DNA of 64,000 nt from 40CM-2-70-7 sp035505915 (GTDB taxonomy: Bacteria; Gemmatimonadota; Gemmatimonadetes; Gemmatimonadales; GWC2-71-9). The notes below the pieces were generated by a model that made no database searches, had not been told where the DNA came from, and saw only the letters and a list, made by a program, of their open reading frames with translations. The stretch lies in assembly GCA_035505915.1 (NCBI GenBank), contig DATJQI010000028.1, positions 27,444 through 91,443 on the forward strand. Direction: 5' to 3'. The position numbers were made by a program, and so were the translations under genes. Shown piece after piece: positions 41,781-50,656 of this stretch; the first letter of the stretch is position 1, and every line of letters begins with the position of its first letter.

Positions 41781-42385
41781 TTCTTCCAGACCAGCATCAT
41801 GCCGTACCCGATGAGCGCGACCCCCATCGAAGTGATGGCGATGTTCCGGTGGACCGTGGCGCTGTTGGGGTCACGGAGCACCTGGCGGCCTCCGGGCGCC
41901 ACGACACCGGTGGCCACGAAGCCCGCGTCCGAGAGCAGCATGAGCGCGGCGTGGATGTACTTGCGGGGCCGGTCGGCCGGATCGTGCCGCGAATCCCAGA
42001 GATTCCACAGGCCCGTCACGGTGTTCACGCCGAAGAGCCCCGCGACGCCCAGGGCCACCACGGAGTGGGCGGTGCGGGTGCCCGAGGGACCGGGCGGATT
42101 GTGGTAGAGCGCCTGCCCGAGCACCGCTTCGCCCACGAACAAGGGAAGCGTGGCGTAGCTCGCGATGCGGTGGATTTCGAGCCGGACGCCGTAGAGGTCG
42201 CTGTACTCGATGGCGCGAGGCCGCCGGTGCAGGCCGGTGTCCGGCGCCAGGGCGGCCACGGGCGCGGCGAGGGGCGGGACGAGCCACGCCGTCACGGGCG
42301 GCGCGGACGGACCGGGCGCGGGGAGATCCAGGGGCGGGCCCGCATGCTGGAGGGCCGCGACGAGGAGCAGGGCGACGGCGGTCAC
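41777..42385 (-). CDS. membrane protein with histidine-bearing helices in Rieske operon
   Basis: The 202-residue protein has a hydrophobic N-terminus, a Pro-rich stretch and four more membrane segments (about 72-92, 104-126, 144-165, 178-198). Histidines lie near the membrane edges (LEIHRIAS, GTRTAHSVVAL, YIHAALM, TVHRNIAI), which is the layout of cytochrome b561-like haem proteins. The family is not certain. GTG start. First gene of the three-gene block; the gap upstream holds a terminator of the divergent-side gene. Confidence 0.55.
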   Translation of the reverse strand: MTAVALLLVAALQHAGPPLDLPAPGPSAPPVTAWLVPPLAAPVAALAPDTGLHRRPRAIEYSDLYGVRLEIHRIASYATLPLFVGEAVLGQALYHNPPGPSGTRTAHSVVALGVAGLFGVNTVTGLWNLWDSRHDPADRPRKYIHAALMLLSDAGFVATGVVAPGGRQVLRDPNSATVHRNIAITSMGVALIGYGMMLVWKK

Positions 42386-42489
42386 GTTTCCTCTTCTCGA
42401 TGAGTGGCTGTGCTACCCAGCGGGAAGGGAATGCGTTCCTCATAACCGCCGCAACGCCACGGTGCGAATTGCAACAGTGTGAAGAGAGG

Positions 42490-42520
42490 AAAAAACGCCC
42501 CGGCCGTCGCGGCCGGGGCG
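42490..42520 (-). terminator. strong terminator after the coiled-coil lipoprotein gene
   Basis: On the minus strand CGCCCCGGCC and GGCCGGGGCG (42496-42520) form a 10-base perfect stem with a five-base loop, followed by TTTTTT (42495-42490). It lies 20 bases after the stop of the gene ending at 42540. The rest of the gap 42386-42539 shows nothing clear. Confidence 0.88.
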
Positions 42521-42539
42521 CGTGAAAGCCCGCTCGGCG

Positions 42540-43406
42540 TCAGCCCTCCACGATGATCAGGTACCGCGAGCCCGCCCAGAACTGCTCGGGACGCGCGATG
42601 CCCAATTTGCTCAGGTTCATGAGCGCCCCGTGTGGATCGGGCGGCGACGTCAGCGCGGTGAGGTCGTTCCGGGACACGATCCGGTACGGCTGGGCCGAAT
42701 CCGGGAGCGGGATGGTGGTGACCTGCCGGCGGTCGATCGCCGTGAAGAGCGCCGGGTCGAGGGTCCGGGCCGGCACCAGCGTCTTCCCGGACTTCCAGAG
42801 CACGAACAGGAAGCGGCTTCCGCCCTCTTCGGTGATGACGCCCTTCTTCAGCAGATCGTCCTTGGTCCCGATGACGTAGTACACCGTGTTGTCGCGGGTC
42901 TGGACGTTGTTCAAGGTGTCCTGGAGCGCGACGGTGACGCCCGTCAGCGAGTCGGCCCGGGCGGTGAGCGCGGCGATCTGCTCCTTCTGGCCGTCCACCA
43001 CCTTCTGGAAGTTCACGATGGTGCTCTCGAGCGTCGCGCGCAGCGAGTCGGAGAGGCGCGTCATCCCGGCGACCTGCTCCTGGCTGGCCTTGAGCCGGGC
43101 GTCGGTGTCGCGCACCCGGGCGGCGAGCAGGTGGACCCGCTGGACCACGCTGTCGCGACGCGCCGCGTCGGGCGTCTCGGCGGGTCCGAGCTTCAGCTTC
43201 CCGTTCAGCCTGACCTTGGACAGCTCGGCGGAGATCTCGGAGAGCGTGCGCGCGTCGGCGGCGACCTCCGCCACCACGCGGTCGCGGTCGGCGGCGACGT
43301 TCTGCAGGCTGTCGGCCCGCGCCTGCGCGAGGCGCAGGGCCTGCTGGTCGCAACCCGCGACGGCGACGGCGGCCAGGGTGATCAGCAGCGTGAGTTTGAC
43401 GGACAT
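42540..43406 (-). CDS. coiled-coil lipoprotein of unknown function
   Basis: The 288-residue protein has a lipoprotein signal (LLITLAAVAVAGC, cysteine near residue 19). A long coiled coil from about 22 to 160 is rich in A, D, L, R and S, and a small alpha/beta domain follows (DNTVYYVIGTKDDLLKKG to the end). The C-terminal domain pattern is common in uncharacterised Bacteroidota and Gemmatimonadota lipoproteins. It is monocistronic, with a terminator after it. Confidence 0.65.
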   Translation of the reverse strand: MSVKLTLLITLAAVAVAGCDQQALRLAQARADSLQNVAADRDRVVAEVAADARTLSEISAELSKVRLNGKLKLGPAETPDAARRDSVVQRVHLLAARVRDTDARLKASQEQVAGMTRLSDSLRATLESTIVNFQKVVDGQKEQIAALTARADSLTGVTVALQDTLNNVQTRDNTVYYVIGTKDDLLKKGVITEEGGSRFLFVLWKSGKTLVPARTLDPALFTAIDRRQVTTIPLPDSAQPYRIVSRNDLTALTSPPDPHGALMNLSKLGIARPEQFWAGSRYLIIVEG

Positions 43407-43578
43407 GCAATGCCTCCTCTGAAATGCGTATCGGAAACCGGTGCGACCCTCCTACCCGCCAGTGGCCCGGGCGTTTCACGGGGCTCCGCCAATCATTGCA
43501 CGCCATGCCGTCCGTCGCCATCCCCCGTCGGCGCCACTCCGACGTACATTGAACCCGGATCAGCCCTCGGAGCGACGC

Positions 43579-44328
43579 ATGCGATTCCCGGCCTTGGTGA
43601 TGGGGCTCACGTTCTTTGTGGCCTGCCGTCCGTCCGCGGGGCGGACGGTGGCCGCCGATTCGACCGACACGGCGGCGGCCGCGGCCGCGGACGGCGAGAT
43701 GGGCGCGATGGGCGCCCCGGGGAGCGATCCCCACATGGCCATGACTCCCACCTGGCCCCTCGCGCCGGGGGATTCGGCGCGGGCCCGCGCCGTGGTGGAC
43801 TCCGTACGGAAGACCCTGGGGAAGTACCGGGACGTGCGGGTGGCCGTAGCGGACGGATTCAAGGAGTTCCTGCCGAACGTCAAGAACCAGCGGGTCTATC
43901 ACTTCACCAATTGGCGCCATGCCCTGGCGGCCCGCTTCGCCTTCGATCCCGCCTCGCCCACCGCCCTCCTCTACAAACAGGACTCGGCCGGCGCGATGAC
44001 GCTGGTGGGAGTGATGTACACGGAGTCCCCGGGGACGTCTCTCGAAGAGCTCAACCGCCGGGTCCCTCTCTCGATCGCCCACTGGCACGAGCATGTGAAC
44101 TGGTGCCTGCCGCCGCGGGGGCAGCTGGGCCGCTGGCGCGACTCCAGCGGGGGCCGGCCGGTGTTCGGTCCGCTCGGACCCATCGCGAGCCGGGCCGCCT
44201 GTGACAGCGTCGGCGGACGCTTCCTGCCCCGGGTGTTCGGGTGGATGGTTCACGTGAACGCTTTCGCGGGAGACGACCCCAAGACCATCTGGGCGGTCGA
44301 GGAGCCGGGCGACCACATGAAGATGTGA
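43579..44328 (+). CDS. secreted histidine-rich protein of unknown family
   Basis: The 249-residue protein has a lipoprotein-like signal (PALVMGLTFFVACRPS). A Met/Asp/Ala-rich stretch with MGAMGAPGSDPHMAMTP follows, and then a domain with HFTNWRHALAARF, LVGVMYT and SIAHWHEHVNWCLPP. The histidines and methionines could bind a metal such as copper; this is inferred. GGAG six bases upstream fixes the start at 43579. The gap 43407-43578 between it and the divergent lipoprotein gene contains TACATT but no convincing promoter pair. Its stop overlaps the start of the permease gene (GTGA). Confidence 0.58.
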   Translation: MRFPALVMGLTFFVACRPSAGRTVAADSTDTAAAAAADGEMGAMGAPGSDPHMAMTPTWPLAPGDSARARAVVDSVRKTLGKYRDVRVAVADGFKEFLPNVKNQRVYHFTNWRHALAARFAFDPASPTALLYKQDSAGAMTLVGVMYTESPGTSLEELNRRVPLSIAHWHEHVNWCLPPRGQLGRWRDSSGGRPVFGPLGPIASRAACDSVGGRFLPRVFGWMVHVNAFAGDDPKTIWAVEEPGDHMKM

Positions 44329-45683
44329 TCGCGCTTCCCGAAGCCCGGCCACGCAAGCTCCGTCTCGGGGGCCTCGTGGCCGTGATGTTCTTCTGCGTTT
44401 CCGGAGGCCCGTTCGGGCTGGAAGGCCTGGTGGGGTCCGTCGGCCCGGGGCTGGCCCTCCTCCTGCTGATCGCGACCCCCATCCTCTACAGCGTGCCCGA
44501 GGCCCTGCTCATCGGCGAGCTCGCCTCGATGCTGCCCGCCGAGGGCGGGTACTACGTATGGGTGAAGCGGGCGTTCGGGCCGTTCTGGGGATTCTGGAAC
44601 GGATGGCTGTCCTGGACCTACTCCCTGGTGGACATGGCCATCTATCCGGTCCTGTTCCTCCAGTACCTCCACTATTTCTTCCCCGCGCTCACGCGCCTGG
44701 ACGGCTGGCTCCTCTGCCTGGCCTTCATCTGGATCGCGACGTGGCTCAACCTCCGCGGGACCCGGACCGTCGGACTCGCGTCGGGATGGTTCGTGCTGCT
44801 GGTGCTCGCCCCGTTCGCGGTCGTGGCCGTGGTCGCGCTGCTGATGTGGACCGGCGACCGCGGCACCCACCTCACGCTCACTCCCTTCCACGCCGCCGGG
44901 ACCACGTTCCTGGGCGCCCTGGGCGTCGGGATCAGCCAGGGGATCTGGAACTACTCCGGCTGGGACAACGCGTCGACGATCGGCGGCGAGATCCACGCGT
45001 CGGGGCGGACCTATCCCCGCGCGCTGGCCCGGACGCTGCCCCTCGTGGCCGTCGTGTATCTCGCTACCATCGTGCCCACCATGGCGGTCACGGACTGGCA
45101 CGCGTGGACCGACGGCGCCTGGCCGGCCCTCGCCCGGTCCGTCGTGGGCGGATGGCTGGGGCAGTGGGTGGCGCTGGCCGGCATGGTGAGCGCGTTCGCG
45201 CTGTTCAACGCGCTGCTCCTCGCGTACTCCCGGATCCCGCTGGCCCTGGCCCGGGACCGGCTCCTGCCCGCGAAGCTGGGCACCACCGACGCGCGCGGGA
45301 CTCCGGTGGCAGCGGTGATCGCGTCGGCCGTGGTGTACTCGGGGTTCGCGAGTCTCCAGTTCGGCGGCCTCCTCGCGGCGGACGTCCTCCTCTACACGCT
45401 GGCGCTCCTGCTCGAGTTCGCCGCGCTCTTGGCGCTCCGCCGCCGGGAGCCGTCGCTGCGGGGCCCGTTCCGGGTGCCGCTGCCCGCGTGGGCGCTCGGG
45501 ATCCTGGCCCTGCTCCCGGGTCTCGTGCTGGGTGCGGCGGTGGCGCTGGAAATAGGAAACCCCGGTGAGGGGTTCACCGGGGTTCTGGTGGGTCTGGCGT
45601 TCGCGGTGGTGGGGCCGGGGATCTACCTGATCCTGGCCCCCCGCGCCCCGCGTCAGCGGCCGATGGCCGCCGAGACCGAGTAG
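44325..45683 (+). CDS. APC superfamily amino acid/polyamine permease
   Basis: The 452-residue protein has about 12 membrane segments. Its helix 1 and 2 regions are typical for APC transporters (AVMFFCVSGGPFGLEGLVGS, LLIGELASMLPAEGGYYVW), and a GGEIHASGRTYPRAL loop is present. The substrate is unknown. The GTG start overlaps the stop of the histidine-rich protein gene, so the two are co-expressed. The 3' end overlaps the convergent DoxX gene by 31 bases. Confidence 0.86.
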   Translation: MIALPEARPRKLRLGGLVAVMFFCVSGGPFGLEGLVGSVGPGLALLLLIATPILYSVPEALLIGELASMLPAEGGYYVWVKRAFGPFWGFWNGWLSWTYSLVDMAIYPVLFLQYLHYFFPALTRLDGWLLCLAFIWIATWLNLRGTRTVGLASGWFVLLVLAPFAVVAVVALLMWTGDRGTHLTLTPFHAAGTTFLGALGVGISQGIWNYSGWDNASTIGGEIHASGRTYPRALARTLPLVAVVYLATIVPTMAVTDWHAWTDGAWPALARSVVGGWLGQWVALAGMVSAFALFNALLLAYSRIPLALARDRLLPAKLGTTDARGTPVAAVIASAVVYSGFASLQFGGLLAADVLLYTLALLLEFAALLALRRREPSLRGPFRVPLPAWALGILALLPGLVLGAAVALEIGNPGEGFTGVLVGLAFAVVGPGIYLILAPRAPRQRPMAAETE

Positions 45684-46057
45684 GCGCCCGGACCGGTCGC
45701 CGCCAGTACGAGCACGACGGCGATCAGGGTTAGGTTGTACTCGTACCCGCCGTTGGAATTCCAGATACCCTTGGCCAGGTGCACGGTCTTGATGGCGACC
45801 AGCATGACGGCCACGATCATCGCGGCGCCGACGGCGACGTCGAGTCCCAGCAGGATCGACAGTCCACCGAGGATCTCGAGGGTCGCGGCGGCGGTGGCGT
45901 GGAAGCGGCCGGGCTTCAGGCCGATACTCTCGAGCCAGCCCGCCATCCCGGCGATCCCGGGGCCTCCGAACCAGCCGAACGCCTTCTGCGTCCCGTGCCC
46001 GATGAACAGCCCGCCCACCACCACCCGGAGCAGCAACAGCGCTAGATTCGTCCACAT
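45653..46057 (-). CDS. DoxX family membrane protein
   Basis: The 134-residue protein has four membrane helices and the DoxX signatures LLLRVVVGGLFIGHGTQKAF and a later LEILGGLSILLGL. DoxX-like proteins are often part of quinone, thiol or electrophile stress responses. ATG start with GTGAGG upstream. It diverges from a MarR gene across 93 bases that contain a perfect palindrome. Confidence 0.86.
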   Translation of the reverse strand: MWTNLALLLLRVVVGGLFIGHGTQKAFGWFGGPGIAGMAGWLESIGLKPGRFHATAAATLEILGGLSILLGLDVAVGAAMIVAVMLVAIKTVHLAKGIWNSNGGYEYNLTLIAVVLVLAATGPGAYSVSAAIGR

Positions 46058-46082
46058 ATGACGGCCTCACAAGGTTTAATTA

Positions 46083-46094
46083 CTCGAATTCGAG
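46083..46094. promoter_or_regulatory. palindrome CTCGAATTCGAG, likely MarR operator
   Basis: A 12-base perfect palindrome lies between the divergent doxX and marR genes, flanked by AT-rich TAATTA and AGATAC. MarR proteins bind such palindromes in the promoters of their own and neighbouring genes. The core resembles operators described for MhqR-type MarR proteins, as I recall. Confidence 0.68.
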
Positions 46095-46150
46095 ATACTT
46101 GACTTCTACCGTTCTAGGAACCACCGGGGCGGGGCAAGGGTTCCCAAGGG

Positions 46151-46615
46151 GTGAAACGCAAAGACACGGGCCGCGATCCGGCCCTGGAGCTGTGGGTGGT
46201 GCTGTCCCGGGCGACCGATAGCGTGGGCCGGCATGCCCGCGCGGACATCGCCCGCCACGGGCTGGCGGACGCCGAGTTCGGGGTCCTCGAGATCCTGCAC
46301 CACAAAGGCCCCCTGCCCGTCTGCCAGGTGCAGCGGCGGATCCTGTTGCAAAGTGGAAGCACCACGTACGTGGTGGACAAGCTCGCGCGGCGGGGACTGG
46401 TGCGGCGGACGCCGAACCCGAAGGACCGGCGGGGGACCCTCCTGGCCCTCACGCCCGCCGGACGCCGGCTCATCGGCCGGATCTTCCCGGAGCACGCGCG
46501 GACCATCCGGCAGGCGATGCGCGGATTGTCGCGGAAGGAGCTGGAACGGGCGGCCAGGCTGGTGCGACGGCTGGGACTGGGTGCGGCGGAGCGGCTCGAA
46601 GCTCAGATGCCCTGA
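46151..46615 (+). CDS. MarR family transcriptional regulator
   Basis: The 154-residue protein has the winged-helix core: GLADAEFGVLEILHHKG, then VQRRILLQSGSTTYVVDKLA as recognition helix, then a wing GLVRRTPNPKDRRGTLLALT. A C-terminal dimer helix follows. No cysteine lies at the usual redox-sensing position near the N-terminus. It probably represses the divergent doxX gene through the palindrome at 46083. GTG or ATG starts are both possible upstream; ATG-like start at 46151 is used. Its 3' end overlaps the next minus-strand gene by 13 bases. Confidence 0.9.
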   Translation: MKRKDTGRDPALELWVVLSRATDSVGRHARADIARHGLADAEFGVLEILHHKGPLPVCQVQRRILLQSGSTTYVVDKLARRGLVRRTPNPKDRRGTLLALTPAGRRLIGRIFPEHARTIRQAMRGLSRKELERAARLVRRLGLGAAERLEAQMP

Positions 46616-48102
46616 TGCACCGCCAGGGTCAATGAGTGATACCGGAAGGCGCCGACGGTGCTGGCGCCCGCCGCGTTGGTGTAGAGCCCCTCGAGGGTGA
46701 TCTCGCCGCCGTTCCATCCCCGCGACAGTGTGCCCGTGAGGTGCCATTCGGATTGCCAGGGCGCCGGAGTGCCGGAGACCGCGACGATCTGCTGGCCGCC
46801 CAGGCCGCCGTCCGCACGCAGGCCCCAGTGGCCCCGCCGGAGATTGTAGATGACCCGCGCTTCGAGCACGGTGAACCGCGTCGGCGAGAAGTACCCGTCC
46901 CCGCGGTTCGGCGTCCGGTAGCCCATCATCCGTCCCAGCACCCCCGCCGAGAGCCCGTGCCCCAGTCCCTGCAGCGCGCTCACCAATCCCGAGAGGCGGC
47001 GGTTGCCGTCCGAGAACCAGGTCGTGCCAGCCGCGCCCGAGAGCGACATCGTCGGGTTGGGATCGAGATCCACTTCGGCGTCGAGGTTGTCGATGGTGAG
47101 TCCGTGCTCGAGGAGCAGGGCCGTTTCGTCGAACGCGGCTCTGCCGTAGCTGAGACTCAAGGCGGCGAACTGGGCCGGTTGCCACGAGACCCCGGCCTGA
47201 GCGGTGAGCGGGAGATGATCGCCGGAATCCGATACCAGCCGGCGGACGCCGATCCCGGCGCGGGCGCCCACGGTGGGCCCCAGCGCGGTGGTCACGAGCC
47301 CGGACACGCCGTAGCTGTCGTCGGAGCGCAGGGGATCCCCATCGTGCCGCCAGCCGCCGGTGAGGGTGCCCCGCACGTCGCGGAACAGGGGACCCGAGAC
47401 CCAGAGATCCTGCGCGTAGAACGTCTCGTTGTCCGAGTCCCCCGCTCCGGTGAACGACGTTCCGACATCGGGGCGAACGGCGGCGTGCAGATCACGCTCG
47501 AGCTGGCGGGCGGTCGGATCCTCGGGCGCGACCGTGCGGGCCCGGTCGACGTAGGATTTGGCGAGCCCCGCCTCTCCCTTCCAGTACAGCGTCTGCGCCA
47601 GCCCGACGAGGAGACCGGGATCGTCGGGATGGCCCGCCAGCGCCGAGCGGTACAGTGCTTCGGCGCGGTCCAGGTTCCCGGCCCAGGCCACGCTCTGCGC
47701 CCGTCCCACCAGCGCGTCCACGCGTCCCGTGTCCTGCGCCAGCGCGGAGTCGTAGAGGACCTCGGCGGCGCCGGTGCGTCCGGCCCAGGAAAGCACGCGC
47801 GCCTCCCCCACCATCAGGTCGGGGTTCGCGGGATCGAGCTGGCGCGCCTTGGCGAAGCGCTGGAGGGACCGGTCCAGCAACCCGTCCCAGCTGTCCAGGA
47901 GCGCGAGACGCGAGAGCGCGCGCTCGTTGAGGGAGTCGGCGGCGAGTACCTGCTCGTACAGGGCGCGGGCCTTCGCGAAGTCCCCCAGCGTGAACGCGGA
48001 ATCCGCGTCCACCACCTGCGCCCCGGCCCGCGCGGACGGCGCGAAGACGGCGGCCAGGCACAGCACGGCCGTGACGGCCCGGACGGCGAGGGTCCTTTTC
48101 AC
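46603..48102 (-). CDS. TPR protein with C-terminal outer-membrane barrel (YaiO-like)
   Basis: The 499-residue protein has a signal peptide (AVRAVTAVLCLAAVFAPSARA). TPRs run over about residues 30-190 (for example RALYEQVLAADSLNERALSR and WAGNLDRAEALYRSALAGHP). The C-terminal half is made of alternating beta strands ending in FRYHSLTLAVHQGI, as in an outer-membrane barrel. YaiO- and PgaA-like proteins with this layout export polysaccharide. The GTG start overlaps the stop of the glycosidase-like gene upstream (GTGA), so both belong to one unit. Confidence 0.62.
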   Translation of the reverse strand: MKRTLAVRAVTAVLCLAAVFAPSARAGAQVVDADSAFTLGDFAKARALYEQVLAADSLNERALSRLALLDSWDGLLDRSLQRFAKARQLDPANPDLMVGEARVLSWAGRTGAAEVLYDSALAQDTGRVDALVGRAQSVAWAGNLDRAEALYRSALAGHPDDPGLLVGLAQTLYWKGEAGLAKSYVDRARTVAPEDPTARQLERDLHAAVRPDVGTSFTGAGDSDNETFYAQDLWVSGPLFRDVRGTLTGGWRHDGDPLRSDDSYGVSGLVTTALGPTVGARAGIGVRRLVSDSGDHLPLTAQAGVSWQPAQFAALSLSYGRAAFDETALLLEHGLTIDNLDAEVDLDPNPTMSLSGAAGTTWFSDGNRRLSGLVSALQGLGHGLSAGVLGRMMGYRTPNRGDGYFSPTRFTVLEARVIYNLRRGHWGLRADGGLGGQQIVAVSGTPAPWQSEWHLTGTLSRGWNGGEITLEGLYTNAAGASTVGAFRYHSLTLAVHQGI

Positions 48103-50615
48103 CAGGTGCTCCACAGGTCGCGGATAGCGAAGTATGCGGGTTTCAGGCGCTCGTGCGACACCGGGACTTCCCAGCCCGGCCAGGAATAGGTGGGTCCGGG
48201 CGCCAGCCGGTCCCGCTCCACGCCGGCCCGGTCCACGGCGGTCACCCCGAAGCGGAACCCGTCGGTCGAATCGGTCTGGAACCCGTCCGACGCCGAGATG
48301 CCCGTGAGGACCCGGTGGGACGACGGATCGGTCACGTTGAGGAGCCCCCACGCGATGCGCACTTCGACCAGCTTCGCCGTCCGGTCGACGTACCAGTCCG
48401 ACAGCGTGGACGCCGCCTCACTGCCGAACCGCAGGCGGCCCCGGTCGAACCCCTGCGCCGGGAAGGTCCGGCCATCCCGGGCGATCCGCCAGCGGTTGGT
48501 GGTCACCCACATCGAATCCCAGTCCCCCCGGGCGCCGGCCCCGGCGACGGTGGCGCCATACTGATAGAAGGGATCGAGGGCGGTGGGACCCATGCCGGTG
48601 CGGGGCACGAGGTACGGGCTGTACCAGGGCGCCACCCACATCCGCCCCTGCGCGGTGTCGCGGAGCGTGAGCGCGAACTCATAGCCGACCGTGTCCGAGC
48701 GCGTGAGTCCCGGGAGCAGGAACTGCCCGGACCGCCGGTCGTAGGTGTCGATTCCCACCACGTACCCGGGCGGGTCACCCGCGCTTTCGATCGCGAGATA
48801 GAGATACGCCGCGTCGGACCCGACCCGGAGCGTGGTCAGCGAGTCCGCTTCGAGCACCGGCAGGGCCCGCCACTGGGCCGGGTTTCCGCCCAGCACCGGC
48901 AGCGTCGCCGTGTCCCCCGCGTACTCCCCCAGGAGCCCGTAGTTCTGCTCGGCGTCCATCGCGTTGTGCCAGAGCCGGGTGCGCTCCGCCGGCGTCTCGA
49001 GATCGATCACGGGCCAGTTGTGCTTGAACCACTCGTCGAGCCAGGCGAAGAGCACTCCGCCGGCGAGCCCCGCTTCCCGGATCTCCTTCGTGAGCCGGAC
49101 GTCGTACTGCGCCATCGCGCGCTCGTCGTGTCCGCCGTGGTCCACGCCTTCGGGCTGGCGGTGCGCGTCGCCCCGCGACGACGGAACGCCGTACTCCGAT
49201 ATGATGATCGGCAGGCCCGCGTAGTGCCGCTTGAGATCGAGGAGATACCCGAAGTAGTGCGACGGGCCGTACGAGGACCGGGCCGCGCCGTACCCGGGGT
49301 CCAGATCCATGAAGTCGGGATAGTACGGGTACGCGTGATAGGAGACGTACCAGCCGCCCAGGTTCGCGGCCGTGGGGTGAATCAGCGCGGCATCGAGCGA
49401 CTCCGCGTCGTTGTCGTACTCGCGGAGCGCCGTGTCGGCCGGGATCCCGCGCGCCTTCCGCAGCGCCGCTTCCTCGGCGCCCGTCGGCTCGGTGGGATGA
49501 TGGAGCGGGTCCAGGGTCGGCCAGTTGGTGTACGCGATGGGGCGTGAAGTGTGGTACAGGTCCCACTCGAGTCCCAGCATGGAGTCGCATTGCGCCGCCA
49601 TCCACTCGTCCGCGGGCGTTCCGTGGGGGAGGGTGAGGAACCGCCCCGTGAACGTGGTGTCCGCCGGATGCAGGGAGTCGAACGCCACGATCGTGGCGGG
49701 CTCCCACTCGCGGCCGATCAGGTACGCCAGGGTATGGTCCGAGACGTCGGCATCGTAGCGGCCGTAGGAGTGGCCGGGGCGCGCGCCGAGGAGGGCGTGG
49801 CCGTGGATGATGTCCACCACCCGCCGCATCTCCGCCAGGAAATCCGACCGCCAGGCCGGATCGTCGTAGTCGTCCCTCGGCGGCGGCTCGGCCCAGACGC
49901 CGTGAATGAGCCAGAGCGCCTGCTCGGGGTGGGCGTCGTTCCAATCCTTGAGGGCCCGGTAGAACGCGGGGGGATGCACGGTATACACGCGGACCACGTT
50001 GGCGTGGGCCGCGGCCATGAGGCCGAGCCAGCGCGTGTAGGTCGACTCGGCCTGCGGGAACTCGGACGGAAACTTCCCCGGCAGCGCGGCGCCCAGGTTG
50101 ATACCGCGGAGATAGAAGCGCCGCCATCCCGCCGGCGTCCGGACCTCGAAGTGATCGCCCGAAATCCGCGCCGGCACCTGGGTCTCGGCGGGGCGGGGAG
50201 CCGGGGCCGTCGGCGGCGCGACGCCCAGGCCCAGGAGCTCACTCTGCGCGTCGCCATAGCCGGGAGCGGCGCGGAGCGCGCGCTGGAAATCGGCGATGGC
50301 CTCTTCGCGATTCCCCTGGCGGCGGCGGGCGAGCCCCAGCCCGTACCAGGCGTCCGCGTCGCCCGAGTCGGCGGCGGCGGCGGCGCGGAAATCGGCGGCG
50401 GCGTCTTCGGTGCGGCCCAGCCGCAGGTCCGCGAAGCCGAGGCCGGTGCGGACCCCGCGGAGCGTGGGACACAGGGAATCGGCGACGGCGAACGCGCGGG
50501 CGGCGGCCTGGATCCGGTCGGCCCGGTACTCCCGCCACCCCTGATCCAGAGCCGCGCGGGCCGTGGAATCCTGCGGGCACGGCGACTGGAGAATCAGCAG
50601 GAAGGGCAGCAGCAT
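48099..50615 (-). CDS. TPR protein with glycoside-hydrolase-like barrel domain
   Basis: The 838-residue protein has a short signal (LLPFLLILQSPCPQ) and TPRs at about residues 15-130. A TIM-barrel-type domain begins WRRFYLRGINLGAALPGKFP, then AAHANVVRVYTVHPPAFY, and contains PIIISEYGVPSS with the likely catalytic acid/nucleophile glutamate. A C-terminal beta-rich domain may bind carbohydrate. The pattern resembles beta-glycosidases of the GH2/GH5 clan, but the exact family is open. It is coupled to the YaiO-like gene, which points to an exopolysaccharide-related role. Confidence 0.65.
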   Translation of the reverse strand: MLLPFLLILQSPCPQDSTARAALDQGWREYRADRIQAAARAFAVADSLCPTLRGVRTGLGFADLRLGRTEDAAADFRAAAAADSGDADAWYGLGLARRRQGNREEAIADFQRALRAAPGYGDAQSELLGLGVAPPTAPAPRPAETQVPARISGDHFEVRTPAGWRRFYLRGINLGAALPGKFPSEFPQAESTYTRWLGLMAAAHANVVRVYTVHPPAFYRALKDWNDAHPEQALWLIHGVWAEPPPRDDYDDPAWRSDFLAEMRRVVDIIHGHALLGARPGHSYGRYDADVSDHTLAYLIGREWEPATIVAFDSLHPADTTFTGRFLTLPHGTPADEWMAAQCDSMLGLEWDLYHTSRPIAYTNWPTLDPLHHPTEPTGAEEAALRKARGIPADTALREYDNDAESLDAALIHPTAANLGGWYVSYHAYPYYPDFMDLDPGYGAARSSYGPSHYFGYLLDLKRHYAGLPIIISEYGVPSSRGDAHRQPEGVDHGGHDERAMAQYDVRLTKEIREAGLAGGVLFAWLDEWFKHNWPVIDLETPAERTRLWHNAMDAEQNYGLLGEYAGDTATLPVLGGNPAQWRALPVLEADSLTTLRVGSDAAYLYLAIESAGDPPGYVVGIDTYDRRSGQFLLPGLTRSDTVGYEFALTLRDTAQGRMWVAPWYSPYLVPRTGMGPTALDPFYQYGATVAGAGARGDWDSMWVTTNRWRIARDGRTFPAQGFDRGRLRFGSEAASTLSDWYVDRTAKLVEVRIAWGLLNVTDPSSHRVLTGISASDGFQTDSTDGFRFGVTAVDRAGVERDRLAPGPTYSWPGWEVPVSHERLKPAYFAIRDLWSTW

Positions 50616-50641
50616 ATCGCAACGAATATACGATTCCTGAT

Positions 50642-50647
50642 TAGATT
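50642..50647 (+). promoter_or_regulatory. -10-like TAGATT nine bases before metE
   Basis: TAGATT precedes the metE ATG by nine bases and no Shine-Dalgarno is present, so the message may have a very short leader. The 41-base gap is too short for a known SAM or cobalamin riboswitch. Confidence 0.4.
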
Positions 50648-50656
50648 CCCGCGCCT

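Noticed and set aside
50616..50656. Possible SAM or cobalamin riboswitch before metE
   Set aside because: The gap is only 41 bases and contains no conserved riboswitch core.
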